20,406 nt of DNA from a virus, in the IMG/VR virus record IMGVR_UViG_3300031227_000548, positions 1 through 20,406 of that record. The stretch is one strand, 5' to 3'. A program made the translations under genes and the position numbers. Of this stretch, positions 14,020-20,123 are shown piece by piece. The notes below the pieces were generated by a model. The model ran no database searches and was not told the DNA's origin. It saw only the letters and a list, made by a program, of their open reading frames with translations. Every line of letters starts with the position of its first letter. Position 1 is the stretch's first letter.

Positions 14020-14333
14020 GACACCTCCTTTACCAAATATTCATCGTGATATTTAATAATCTTAACCAACACCCACCTATCGTCCGGCTCTTTCCCTTCC
14101 TCGTAAGGCGTCTCGGACAGAAACCACTTATCATCCTGAGCCCCATCGTGACACGATCTACAGAGGGGAATACACCAGTAATCGCTGACTTTCATGCCCC
14201 ACCCGCACCCCCCGCCTATTTGTGTGTAGTGGTGAGGATCACATGGAGTCTGACCGCATTTCAAACAGGGCTGCGTCTTTATCCAGTCCTTGTATTTTTT
14301 GTTTCGGGGTGTCTTTGGTTTGGGTATCTGCAT
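14016..14333 (-). CDS. HNH-like CxxC protein of phage recombination/replication clusters, 105 aa
   Basis: The protein starts MQIPKPKTPRNKKYKDWIKT. It then has QPCLKCGQTPCDPHHYTQIG, GCGWGMKVSDYWCIPLCRSC and HDGAQDDKWF. The two CxxC pairs, the DPHH motif and the closing CRSCHD form a beta-beta-metal (HNH-type) nuclease fold, as in small phage proteins related to the DUF968/Ref group. A role in processing recombination intermediates is plausible. The active site looks intact: His in DPHH, a later His in SCHD. It lies 10 bases after SSB. Confidence 0.7.
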   Translation of the reverse strand: MQIPKPKTPRNKKYKDWIKTQPCLKCGQTPCDPHHYTQIGGGCGWGMKVSDYWCIPLCRSCHDGAQDDKWFLSETPYEEGKEPDDRWVLVKIIKYHDEYLVKEVS

Positions 14334-14343
14334 CTGTTATCTC

Positions 14344-14751
14344 CTAAAAGGGTATTTTTCCGCCGTCCTCAGTTGTATCGCCGGGGTTTGTTCCTTCCTG
14401 GCCGCTGTCTTGCTGGTTTGATTCACCCCTACTGCCTAACATCTGCATCTCCTGCATCACCACCTCTGTAGAATACCTCTTAACACCGTCCTTCTCCCAT
14501 GATCTGGTTTGGAGTTTGCCAGACGCAAATACCTGGCTACCCTTTTTTAAATATTCCCCACAAATCTCTGCTAACCGTTTCCAGGCAACAATATTCACAT
14601 ACTCGACACTCTCCTGCTTTACTCCATCTTTATCTTTGTATCTTTCGTTGCAAGCGATTGAAAAGTTACATACTGCCGTCCCATTAGCGAGATACTTAAC
14701 TTCAGGATCACGCGTAAGATTACCAATCCCAATCCACTTATTAACTCCCAT
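14344..14751 (-). CDS. ssb: Single-stranded DNA-binding protein, 135 aa
   Basis: A bacterial-type SSB that coats ssDNA during replication and recombination. The OB-fold core is clear: MGVNKWIGIGNLTRDPEVKY, then NFSIACNERYKD, SVEYVNIVAWKRLAEICGEY, LKKGSQVFASGKLQTRSW and YSTEVVMQEMQML. It has a flexible Q/G/S-rich linker and the acidic tip TEDGGKIPF that binds partner proteins. ATG 14751 has GGGGGA upstream, placed inside the end of the second HNH gene (11-base overlap). Confidence 0.95.
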   Translation of the reverse strand: MGVNKWIGIGNLTRDPEVKYLANGTAVCNFSIACNERYKDKDGVKQESVEYVNIVAWKRLAEICGEYLKKGSQVFASGKLQTRSWEKDGVKRYSTEVVMQEMQMLGSRGESNQQDSGQEGTNPGDTTEDGGKIPF

Positions 14752-15250
14752 CGTTTCTTCCCCCTATCATTCCATAATGTTTCATCCTTGCGCGCAAAGT
14801 ATCTGCACATACTTCCAACGACTTAGCAGCTTCCTTTTTCGTCTTATACCTCCCCAAAGCACTTATGATCGCCTGCCTTGTAACTGACCCCTTCCATTGG
14901 TTGTGTTCCTCTTTTTGGTGAGTTCCCTTTCGGATAAGCCTTAGTTTAACCCTCGTATTTTCTGAAACCGTATGTCCTTTAATGTGTAATCGGCAATGTT
15001 CAGAGCGTAGCGTTAGTTCTAAATTATCAATTCTATTATCACCCCTAATTCTATTACAATGATGAACAATCTCCCCCCCCTCTAACTTCCTTTCGAGATA
15101 ATGCTCCATAATCAAAACATGCTCTTTTATGTAATTATTTGTGCCAATAAGTACATTCCGATATCCATACTGGTCGGTATATCCCCCACCATTCCAGTTT
15201 TGATGGAAACCACCTTCCCTGAAACATCCCACGTTACTTTTATCCAACAT
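14741..15250 (-). CDS. HNH_3-type homing endonuclease with C-terminal helix-turn-helix, 169 aa
   Basis: The start is ATG 15250 (MLDKSNVGCF) with AAGGA 6 bases upstream. The same frame is open to 15334, but that part overlaps the zinc-ribbon gene in another frame. The nuclease core is IKEHVLIMEHYLERKLEGGE, IVHHCNRIRGDNRIDNLELT and RSEHCRLHIKGH: His63-His64, Asn66, then DNR..NLE and two late His. This is typical of free-standing phage endonucleases. Residues about 125-160 (SALGRYKTKKEAAKSLEVCA onward) form a helix-turn-helix that probably directs target binding. Its tail overlaps the SSB start, so it sits as an insert between the zinc-ribbon gene and SSB. Confidence 0.87.
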   Translation of the reverse strand: MLDKSNVGCFREGGFHQNWNGGGYTDQYGYRNVLIGTNNYIKEHVLIMEHYLERKLEGGEIVHHCNRIRGDNRIDNLELTLRSEHCRLHIKGHTVSENTRVKLRLIRKGTHQKEEHNQWKGSVTRQAIISALGRYKTKKEAAKSLEVCADTLRARMKHYGMIGGRNDGS

Positions 15251-15383
15251 TTCTATCCTTTCTTTCTCTGTCCCAATAGGCTGATTTACATTTTGGACAG
15301 ATTCTAATTTCTGGGATTCTTGGATACCATTCATGTCCGCACCTCAAACATTTTAATTTTTTAACATTCGTTTTCATAGTCAT
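15240..15383 (-). CDS. Small zinc-ribbon protein, 47 aa
   Basis: Encoded from ATG 15383 (or ATG 15377, two codons later). It reads MTMKTNVKKL, then KCLRCGHEWYPRIPEIRICP and KCKSAYWDRE. Two CxxC knuckles (C-L-R-C and C-P-K-C) with GHEW between and SAYWD after are the usual form of small phage zinc ribbons. GAGGTG lies 9 bases upstream of the first ATG. It overlaps the second HNH gene by 11 bases. Such proteins are common in phage genomes; their role is unknown. Confidence 0.75.
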   Translation of the reverse strand: MTMKTNVKKLKCLRCGHEWYPRIPEIRICPKCKSAYWDRERKDRNVG

Positions 15384-15412
15384 AGGGTAACACCTCTAAG
15401 TAAGTTTGTCAA
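15384..15412 (-). promoter_or_regulatory. Possible promoter ahead of the zinc-ribbon and second HNH genes
   Basis: TTGACA (15412-15407), 17-base spacer, TACCCT (15389-15384). The -35 is perfect; the -10 keeps only the T, A and final T. The primase stop codon TGA lies inside the -35. The expected start site falls at about the second ATG (15377), so a transcript from here would be nearly leaderless. The GAGGTG site would then serve only longer transcripts. Confidence 0.45.
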
Positions 15413-16314
15413 GCCCTTTTTTTATTTAAATCGTCTAAAAAATCTCCAGGAATATCTGGAATGTATACCTTCGCAATTATTTTATTCTGAATTATCAATC
15501 TGTTCGCTAATGTATAAGCCGCTTTTTGGCCTGAATAATTCCGGTCGTTATCAGCAAATATGACCACTTTTTCTATGGTAGGCGGCGGCTCAAACTTCGC
15601 CATCAACGTTGAACTAACCATACTCCATACCGGTTCATCTGTCATTTGTCGTACTGCCAGCGCCGTCTCAATCCCCTCGGCCACATTCAAAGTCTTGCCT
15701 TCGCATTCAAACAGCCGTATAGCTCCCCCTGTCATTTTTCTTAGTGGTGGCAAAACCTTCTTAGGGTTTTCGATATTCGCTTTCTTAGCATCCGCAGCTA
15801 AAAACGTCCTATGGATTGTAGTGGCTTCACCATCCGGCATAGTATATGTAGCAAGCATAGTTGGCATTTTCGTATGTGTCTCAGGTTCATAACAGGCTGG
15901 ATGAAACCTCAACCTTGCAGATACAACCTTCAGCCCGCGGCCTTTGAGATACTGAGAAACAAGGTCGCCTGCTATTATTGGCTTTGATTCTGTGTATATT
16001 TTTCTCAATACTTCCTTAGACACCTTACTCTCTGACTGTGGTTTAGACACACTTACTGTCCCGATAACTCGCCTAACCGCCTCAACCGCCCCTTTGAAAT
16101 CAACATTCAAGCATTTCATAACAAGAGAAAACCCGTCCCCTGCGCCACAGCCATTACAATAATACGTTCCTCGCCCCTCTTTATTATCAAATCGGTAGCG
16201 GTCGCGGCCACCACAATTAGGACAGGGGCAGTGCTTACCCGAGTCACCGACCTCTATCCCAAGATTTGCTAATATCCCAGGCCACCGTCCAACTGTCTCT
16301 TCTTTAATGTCCAT
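15409..16314 (-). CDS. P4-type primase with zinc ribbon and TOPRIM domain, 301 aa
   Basis: It makes RNA primers for phage DNA replication. The N-terminal zinc ribbon is CPCPNCGGRDRYRF and YYCNGCGAGDG (Cys31, Cys34, Cys53, Cys56), as in P4 alpha primases. The middle carries FHPACYEPETHTKMPTMLAT and the DGEATTIHRTFL region. The TOPRIM domain has NVAEGIETALAV (Glu213) and VVIFADNDRNYSG (Asp255 and Asp257 in the DxD). No helicase domain is fused; the separate helicase gene upstream overlaps it by 11 bases. The zinc-ribbon plus TOPRIM layout matches stand-alone phage and plasmid primases. Confidence 0.9.
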   Translation of the reverse strand: MDIKEETVGRWPGILANLGIEVGDSGKHCPCPNCGGRDRYRFDNKEGRGTYYCNGCGAGDGFSLVMKCLNVDFKGAVEAVRRVIGTVSVSKPQSESKVSKEVLRKIYTESKPIIAGDLVSQYLKGRGLKVVSARLRFHPACYEPETHTKMPTMLATYTMPDGEATTIHRTFLAADAKKANIENPKKVLPPLRKMTGGAIRLFECEGKTLNVAEGIETALAVRQMTDEPVWSMVSSTLMAKFEPPPTIEKVVIFADNDRNYSGQKAAYTLANRLIIQNKIIAKVYIPDIPGDFLDDLNKKRA

Positions 16315-17896
16315 GTTTAGCCTCTAAATGCTCTTGAATTAAGCGTTCAGAGTTTTCACTATCACCCTGATGGGCTTCAGTAGCCTTCTTTTTCTTATAG
16401 GACTTGGCTTTTTTAATCAGGATATGAGTAAGGATGTTTTTAATAGCACCCTCGGGTGTTATCGCAGGGACACCTTTCACGCGTTTATCGTTAGGCCATA
16501 CCCCAAAATAATCTTTGTAAGTGTGTGCAATCCATCCATTCTTATAACCTTTTTTCTCTGCGTGCCATACAAGCGCACCCATTACCAAGCGCTTGTCGAG
16601 CCAGTCCATATTTTTGTTAGTTACTTTTTTTTGCTTCAACTCTTGCAGGTCTGCGTCAACCGTTTCAATTTCCTTCCCGAAACTTTTACATTCTGTACCG
16701 CAATCCGGGCATATGTTAGACCCATAAAAGATTAAACCACACGCTCTACATTGAATGGACTTTTTTGTCACTTCACGTTGAGATTTAATCCATGCCTTTT
16801 TGTTCCCATCCAACGACCATTCAACTTCTTCTTCCAAAAAACCATGTCGTGGTATCAAGCCGGCATGATCAATTAAGATGCAGTCCTTTTTCCTTGGATA
16901 TGGTCGAAGCCCACGGCCTGCCATCTGAACAAAACGTCCATAGGACTTGGTTGGCTTTGCAAGCACCACCGCAGACGCCCATGGAAAATCTGCTCCTTCT
17001 GAGAAAACACCTACATTTGTTACTATCCTTGTATCCCCATTTTCAAACCGAGTGAGGACATCTTTCCTATCGTCAGTAGAGGTATGAGCGTCTACATGCT
17101 CAATACTAATCCCCTTGTTTGTAAAGACCTGTTCTATGTGTTTACTGTGCGCTACATTAGTTGCAAAAATAACAGTCTGCCGATCACCCCCAATACGAAG
17201 CCAATTATCAAGGATATCTCCCACCAACTTAGCCTTATCAACCCTTTCACCTACAACTTTTTGATTGTAATCCCCTGCAACTGTAGGGATGTTAGATAAA
17301 TCAGGGCTATGTTTAGCACCAAAATATCGGGCTGGGACTAAAAACCCTTGAGAAGTCAAATCGGCGATACTGCTACACGTTACAATATCCTCATAAACCT
17401 CACCTAACCCTCGCTGATCCCCGCGCATTGGCGTTGCAGTCAAGCCAATAATAATAGCCTGGTCTTGATATAGGTCTAAAATAGCCTTCCTGGTTGGGGC
17501 TATGGAAGAGTGGCATTCATCGTACACCACTATGTCAGCACTCTGAAACCATGGGTTATATTGACTTTCATCCAGTTTTAGCCGCCTCTCGTATGTCTGC
17601 ACGCTAATGATCTGGATAGGCCTATCAAGGTGACTTTCTTCACCTGCCATTATTAACCCAACGTCACTCCCCATGCCAAAATCAATAAACCTCTCTAATG
17701 CTTGGTAAGCTAATTGCCTGAAATGAACCAAAAAGATGGACTTATTGCCTTTCTCAAGTGCCTTGGATATTATACTCGCCGCAATAATGGTTTTACCTGC
17801 CCCACAGTTAGCTTGAATAATTATCCGCTTGTTCCCAAACCGGATCGAGTCTCTCGCGGCTTCAATTGTTTTAGTCTGATATTCTCTAAGTATCAC
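16304..17896 (-). CDS. RadD-like superfamily 2 DNA helicase, 530 aa
   Basis: An ATP-dependent DNA helicase. Motif I is ANCGAGKT (29-36), motif II DECH (126-129), motif III TATPMRG (153-159) and motif VI QMAGRGLRP (324-332). After the two RecA-like domains there is a four-cysteine zinc knuckle CRAC...CPDC (383-399), as in RadD/YejH-type helicases, then a lysine-rich tail. It probably opens DNA for replication or recombination together with the primase. The start is GTG 17896; its first bases overlap the stop of the AP2-remnant gene (GTGA), with GAGGT about 9 bases upstream. Confidence 0.9.
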   Translation of the reverse strand: MILREYQTKTIEAARDSIRFGNKRIIIQANCGAGKTIIAASIISKALEKGNKSIFLVHFRQLAYQALERFIDFGMGSDVGLIMAGEESHLDRPIQIISVQTYERRLKLDESQYNPWFQSADIVVYDECHSSIAPTRKAILDLYQDQAIIIGLTATPMRGDQRGLGEVYEDIVTCSSIADLTSQGFLVPARYFGAKHSPDLSNIPTVAGDYNQKVVGERVDKAKLVGDILDNWLRIGGDRQTVIFATNVAHSKHIEQVFTNKGISIEHVDAHTSTDDRKDVLTRFENGDTRIVTNVGVFSEGADFPWASAVVLAKPTKSYGRFVQMAGRGLRPYPRKKDCILIDHAGLIPRHGFLEEEVEWSLDGNKKAWIKSQREVTKKSIQCRACGLIFYGSNICPDCGTECKSFGKEIETVDADLQELKQKKVTNKNMDWLDKRLVMGALVWHAEKKGYKNGWIAHTYKDYFGVWPNDKRVKGVPAITPEGAIKNILTHILIKKAKSYKKKKATEAHQGDSENSERLIQEHLEAKHGH

Positions 17897-18102
17897 CAGT
17901 AGGTTACCTCACCCATCTTTCTCGCCTCTGTAGCCTCTTCAATCGTTTTAAAACAACCCAAGTGATAAGTTTTACCTCTCGAATGTATTTGAGAATAATA
18001 ACTATGTGTTTTTTTATCAAATTTTCCCTGTTTATCACGCCCGTGCTCACCTACTATTAACCACCTACCGAATCTTTTTCCCGTCATTTCTATTTTTTCC
18101 AT
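17893..18102 (-). CDS. Shortened homing-endonuclease relative: N-terminal motif joined to an AP2 domain, 69 aa
   Basis: The start is ATG 18102 (MEKIEMTGKRFGRWLIVGEH) with AAAGG upstream. MTGKRFGRW is the same N-terminal motif as in the third HNH protein. After residue 30 it goes directly to SYYSQIHSRGKTYHLGCFKT and IEEATEARKMGEVTYW, which matches the DNA-binding AP2 domain found at the C-terminus of HNH-AP2 endonucleases. The HNH nuclease core is missing, so this looks like an internal deletion product. It may still bind DNA. Its stop overlaps the helicase GTG, and its first 38 bases overlap the ribbon-helix-helix gene. Confidence 0.65.
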   Translation of the reverse strand: MEKIEMTGKRFGRWLIVGEHGRDKQGKFDKKTHSYYSQIHSRGKTYHLGCFKTIEEATEARKMGEVTYW

Positions 18103-18229
18103 CTTCCCTTTCCACCTTTTCAGCCAAGGATTCAATTACGATTTGCTTAAAAGTCTTCCCAGAGTTTATCGCAAGTATCTTAGCCGCCCTCTTTAATTCT
18201 TTTGGGATTTCTACATTAATTATTATCAT
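18065..18229 (-). CDS. Small ribbon-helix-helix DNA-binding protein, 54 aa
   Basis: The frame from ATG 18229 to TAG 18065 encodes MIIINVEIPKELKRAAKILA, then INSGKTFKQIVIESLAEKVE and a basic tail ending KKIR. A strand (INVEIP), a helix (KELKRAAKILAINS) and a second helix (TFKQIVIESLAEKVE) are the ribbon-helix-helix layout of Arc/CopG-type repressors. Its promoter lies so close that the transcript would begin at or near the ATG. It probably controls its own promoter or nearby early genes. It overlaps the AP2 remnant by 38 bases. Confidence 0.65.
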   Translation of the reverse strand: MIIINVEIPKELKRAAKILAINSGKTFKQIVIESLAEKVEREDGKNRNDGKKIR

Positions 18230-18234
18230 AACTT

Positions 18235-18263
18235 CTTATACTCCCTATATTCTCTATTGTCAA
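18235..18263 (-). promoter_or_regulatory. Sigma70-type promoter of the ribbon-helix-helix gene
   Basis: TTGACA (18263-18258), 17-base spacer, TATAAG (18240-18235). Only five bases separate the -10 from ATG 18229, so the expected start site coincides with the start codon and the mRNA would be leaderless. A GGGAG inside the spacer could serve transcripts that come from further upstream. Confidence 0.6.
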
Positions 18264-18292
18264 GCTCTTTTTTTCAATCACGGTTTTCCCCT

Positions 18293-18310
18293 TAGTACAG
18301 TAGTATAGTA
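18293..18310 (-). repeat. Three TAGTA repeats upstream of the ribbon-helix-helix promoter
   Basis: On the plus strand TAGTA occurs at 18293-18297, 18301-18305 and 18306-18310. Short clustered repeats of this kind are typical binding sites for ribbon-helix-helix proteins. The cluster lies about 30 bases upstream of the -35. An operator role is inferred from position only. Confidence 0.35.
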
Positions 18311-18331
18311 TAAAGTTCTTCTTTGGCTAGG

Positions 18332-18721
18332 TCATTGGTTGATTACACGTTCACGTTCACTGTCACTATCACTATCGGCTTTTTTGGGTTCAACTGGGTT
18401 TTTTGGGTTCAACTGGGTTTTTTTAAACCCACTGGGTTTTTTGGGTTCGACTGGGTTTTTCCTCGGCCTTCCACCGTTTTTACCATTCTTTCGATTTCGT
18501 TCAACAACGCTTTGGTATTTTTCGGCAGCACGATCCATCGCTGTTTTTATGCCAATAAAAGCCATGTTTAAAACCGGGTCTGAGATTACTGGATAGAGGG
18601 ATGTCTCTGAATAGTTAAAAATTATTTTAAAAAGTTTACCCGCTTGCTCATCTGACAATGCTTTGATCAATTCTTTTTGGTCATGATACAGCAAGAAACT
18701 GTGCTTACCTGGTATTGCCAT
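18332..18721 (-). CDS. Phage early protein with a repetitive tail (DUF6291-like), 129 aa
   Basis: I chose ATG 18721 (MAIPGKHSFLLYHDQKELIK) because AGGAGA lies 5 bases upstream; a longer frame to 18856 overlaps the HNH gene. Residues 9-80 read FLLYHDQKELIKALSDEQAG, LFKIIFNYSE and FIGIKTAMDRAAEKYQSVVE, then RNRKNGKNGGRPRK. I know this pattern from phage proteins near replication genes whose function is unknown. The C-terminal 37 residues come from a 19-bp DNA repeat and end SDSDSERERVINQ. The tail is charged, proline-rich and probably disordered. The stop of the HNH gene is 1 base upstream. Confidence 0.7.
   Translation of the reverse strand: MAIPGKHSFLLYHDQKELIKALSDEQAGKLFKIIFNYSETSLYPVISDPVLNMAFIGIKTAMDRAAEKYQSVVERNRKNGKNGGRPRKNPVEPKKPSGFKKTQLNPKNPVEPKKADSDSDSERERVINQ
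18380..18455 (-). repeat. Four 19-bp tandem repeats inside a coding region
   Basis: On the plus strand the unit is TTTTTTGGGTTCAACTGGG. Copies lie at 18380-18398, 18399-18417, 18418-18436 (diverged: TAAACCCACT in the middle) and 18437-18455 (one change). Because 19 is not a multiple of three, successive copies are read in shifted frames, giving alternating NPVEPKK, PSGFKK and TQLNPK segments. Gain or loss of one copy would shift the reading frame of the tail. Confidence 0.85.
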
Positions 18722-18722
18722 A

Positions 18723-19277
18723 TTATCTCCTATCCGAAGGCCATGGGTACCTGTTTTCACCCCTAATTCTTTTCCAGCAAATGCCACAAAAATATTGGAT
18801 ACATTTTTCAGGTGACGATACTTTTGTGACTGCTTTCGCCATGGCGTATTCCACATCTTCCACGCTCATCCCTGATAAAAACTGAGGCATTGAAAGGACT
18901 TTGAATTCATCGGTGAATTTCGCACCACGGAACTTTGACGCGTATATTTTTTCTAAATAGTTGGTAGTTCTCTCCCTGTCTAAGCGAAGCATATCGGCCT
19001 GTGTCCTACATGCTTTTTCTTGATATTTTCTTTCTTCCAGGTTGTCTATCTCCGGCAATTTTTCAGATAAAGGCGTGCTTGACTTCCCCCGATTGCAATC
19101 GACACAAGACGTGGTAAGGTTTGACGTTTCGTTCCCACCGCCTTTGGATACAGGTATGATGTGGTCTAATTCAAGGATGGTGTCTGGAGGCCGGTTACCG
19201 CAGTATTGGCAAGTGAAAAGGTCTCTTTTGAAAACTTCAAATTTGGCTTTTTTAGATACTTGCTTCCTTTTTTTCAT
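18723..19277 (-). CDS. HNH endonuclease, 184 aa
   Basis: ATG 19277 has a near-perfect GAGGTGAT site. The basic start MKKRKQVSKKAKFEVFKRD leads into a compact HNH domain: FTCQYCGNRPPDTILELDHI, IPVSKGGGNETSNLTTSCVD and CNRGKSS. Cys23, Cys26, Cys58 and Cys61 bind zinc; His39 in the LDHI motif, Asn53 and Asn62 are the expected active-site residues. Residues about 75-184 are helical (EERKYQEKACRTQADMLRLD, later FLSGMSVEDVEYAMAKAVTK) and end with basic residues, perhaps a DNA-contact domain. It lies between ERF and the repetitive-tail gene, with its own promoter and a long structured leader. Confidence 0.88.
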   Translation of the reverse strand: MKKRKQVSKKAKFEVFKRDLFTCQYCGNRPPDTILELDHIIPVSKGGGNETSNLTTSCVDCNRGKSSTPLSEKLPEIDNLEERKYQEKACRTQADMLRLDRERTTNYLEKIYASKFRGAKFTDEFKVLSMPQFLSGMSVEDVEYAMAKAVTKVSSPEKCIQYFCGICWKRIRGENRYPWPSDRR

Positions 19278-19293
19278 ATCATCACCTCAACAA

Positions 19294-19416
19294 CAAAGAC
19301 CCCCACGCCAGATCACAGCAACCGTCAAGGTATAGCATTGAAGGTCCGGACTTACACCGGAATGTCTGACATGAGGGTCTTTGATTTTGAGATTTAATTT
19401 AATTGGCCTATACCTT
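19294..19416 (-). ncRNA. Structured leader RNA of the first HNH gene, with a possible pseudoknot
   Basis: CAAAGACCCTCATGTCAGA (from 19383) pairs along all 19 positions, counting G-U, with TCTGGCGTGGGGGTCTTTG (to 19294). Inside is the hairpin TCCGG/CCGGA (19361-19357 with 19349-19345). AAGGTATAG upstream of the stem (19416-19408) is exactly complementary to CTATACCTT in its interior (19335-19327), which would make a pseudoknot or an alternative fold. The stem ends 16 bases before the start codon, next to the ribosome binding site. It matches no known RNA class by eye. Confidence 0.65.
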
Positions 19417-19431
19417 TAGTTGCTGATGCCC

Positions 19432-19460
19432 TTTATATCATAGCCAACATAGCTTGTCAA
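19432..19460 (-). promoter_or_regulatory. Strong sigma70-type promoter for the first HNH gene
   Basis: TTGACA (19460-19455), 17-base spacer, TATAAA (19437-19432), immediately after the ERF stop codon. The start site would be near 19425, giving a leader of about 150 bases that contains the structured RNA. Confidence 0.75.
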
Positions 19461-19463
19461 CCC

Positions 19464-20123
19464 TTAATATGGTATTTCTTCTTCTTTTTCCTCTTTTTTC
19501 GGCGTCAGGAAGGTTCTGAACTCAGCTAAGAGCTTGTTGCCGTCAGAGACCTTCTTGATTTTATTGGCATGCTTAAATCCCAGGGTTTCAAGGCCAGAAT
19601 AATAGATAGAATCGTCACCTGTCTTCTTGTTCAGGACACCTTTTGCAGTTGCAAATTTAGTCAGCATATCGGCAAATGGGGCTGGTGGGGTTTCCTTTTT
19701 GGCAGGTTGTTTGATAGGTGTTTTTTTAGGTTCCGGCTTGTCCATACTGTCAGCATCCTTCGTGTCGTCTAACAGGAACATTCCACCGAGGGCGTATTTC
19801 CGGGCATAACTTGAGGTTGCACCTGTAACCTGCGCCTCGTCCATCCCCTTTCGCATCTGTGGCTCCCTGGCATACCCTGTGGTTGTGACAATCTCTGTTA
19901 GTGCTGCATCTAATAGCCGTATTGTGGCTTCAACGTATACTCTGTCGGCTATATTCATTATCTTGTCGGCAATTACCATGCTACATCCATATTTTCCCAG
20001 GATAGGCTTTAGGGCTTCTTGGATATCTTCACATGATCTGTAATTATATTTGCCAAAAGAATTGTATTGGCTCTTGGGCGCTTTTAGTTCTGTCTGGATT
20101 TGCTGTAATACGCTTGTCTCCAT
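19464..20123 (-). CDS. erf: ERF-family single-strand annealing protein, 219 aa
   Basis: It pairs complementary single strands in phage recombination. I chose ATG 20123 (METSVLQQIQTELKAPKSQY) because GGGGGAG lies 5 bases upstream and the ATG shares its A with the upstream stop (TAATG). An extension to 20171 lacks support. Family features are NSFGKYNYRSCEDIQEALKP, YVEATIRLLD, and MDEAQVTGATSSYARKYALG with GMFLLDDTKDADS. The C-terminal third is a lysine/proline linker plus a helical part. It ends EKEEEIPY, which resembles the acidic tip of SSB. Nuclease, ERF and SSB together form a recombination set. Confidence 0.9.
   Translation of the reverse strand: METSVLQQIQTELKAPKSQYNSFGKYNYRSCEDIQEALKPILGKYGCSMVIADKIMNIADRVYVEATIRLLDAALTEIVTTTGYAREPQMRKGMDEAQVTGATSSYARKYALGGMFLLDDTKDADSMDKPEPKKTPIKQPAKKETPPAPFADMLTKFATAKGVLNKKTGDDSIYYSGLETLGFKHANKIKKVSDGNKLLAEFRTFLTPKKEEKEEEIPY

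Noticed and set aside
14046-14471. 141-codon open frame on the plus strand
   Set aside because: It lies antisense to SSB and the HNH-like gene, both clearly coding.
18722-18856. 45 extra N-terminal codons for the repetitive-tail protein
   Set aside because: They overlap the end of the HNH gene. ATG 18721 has AGGAGA upstream and begins the family-like sequence.
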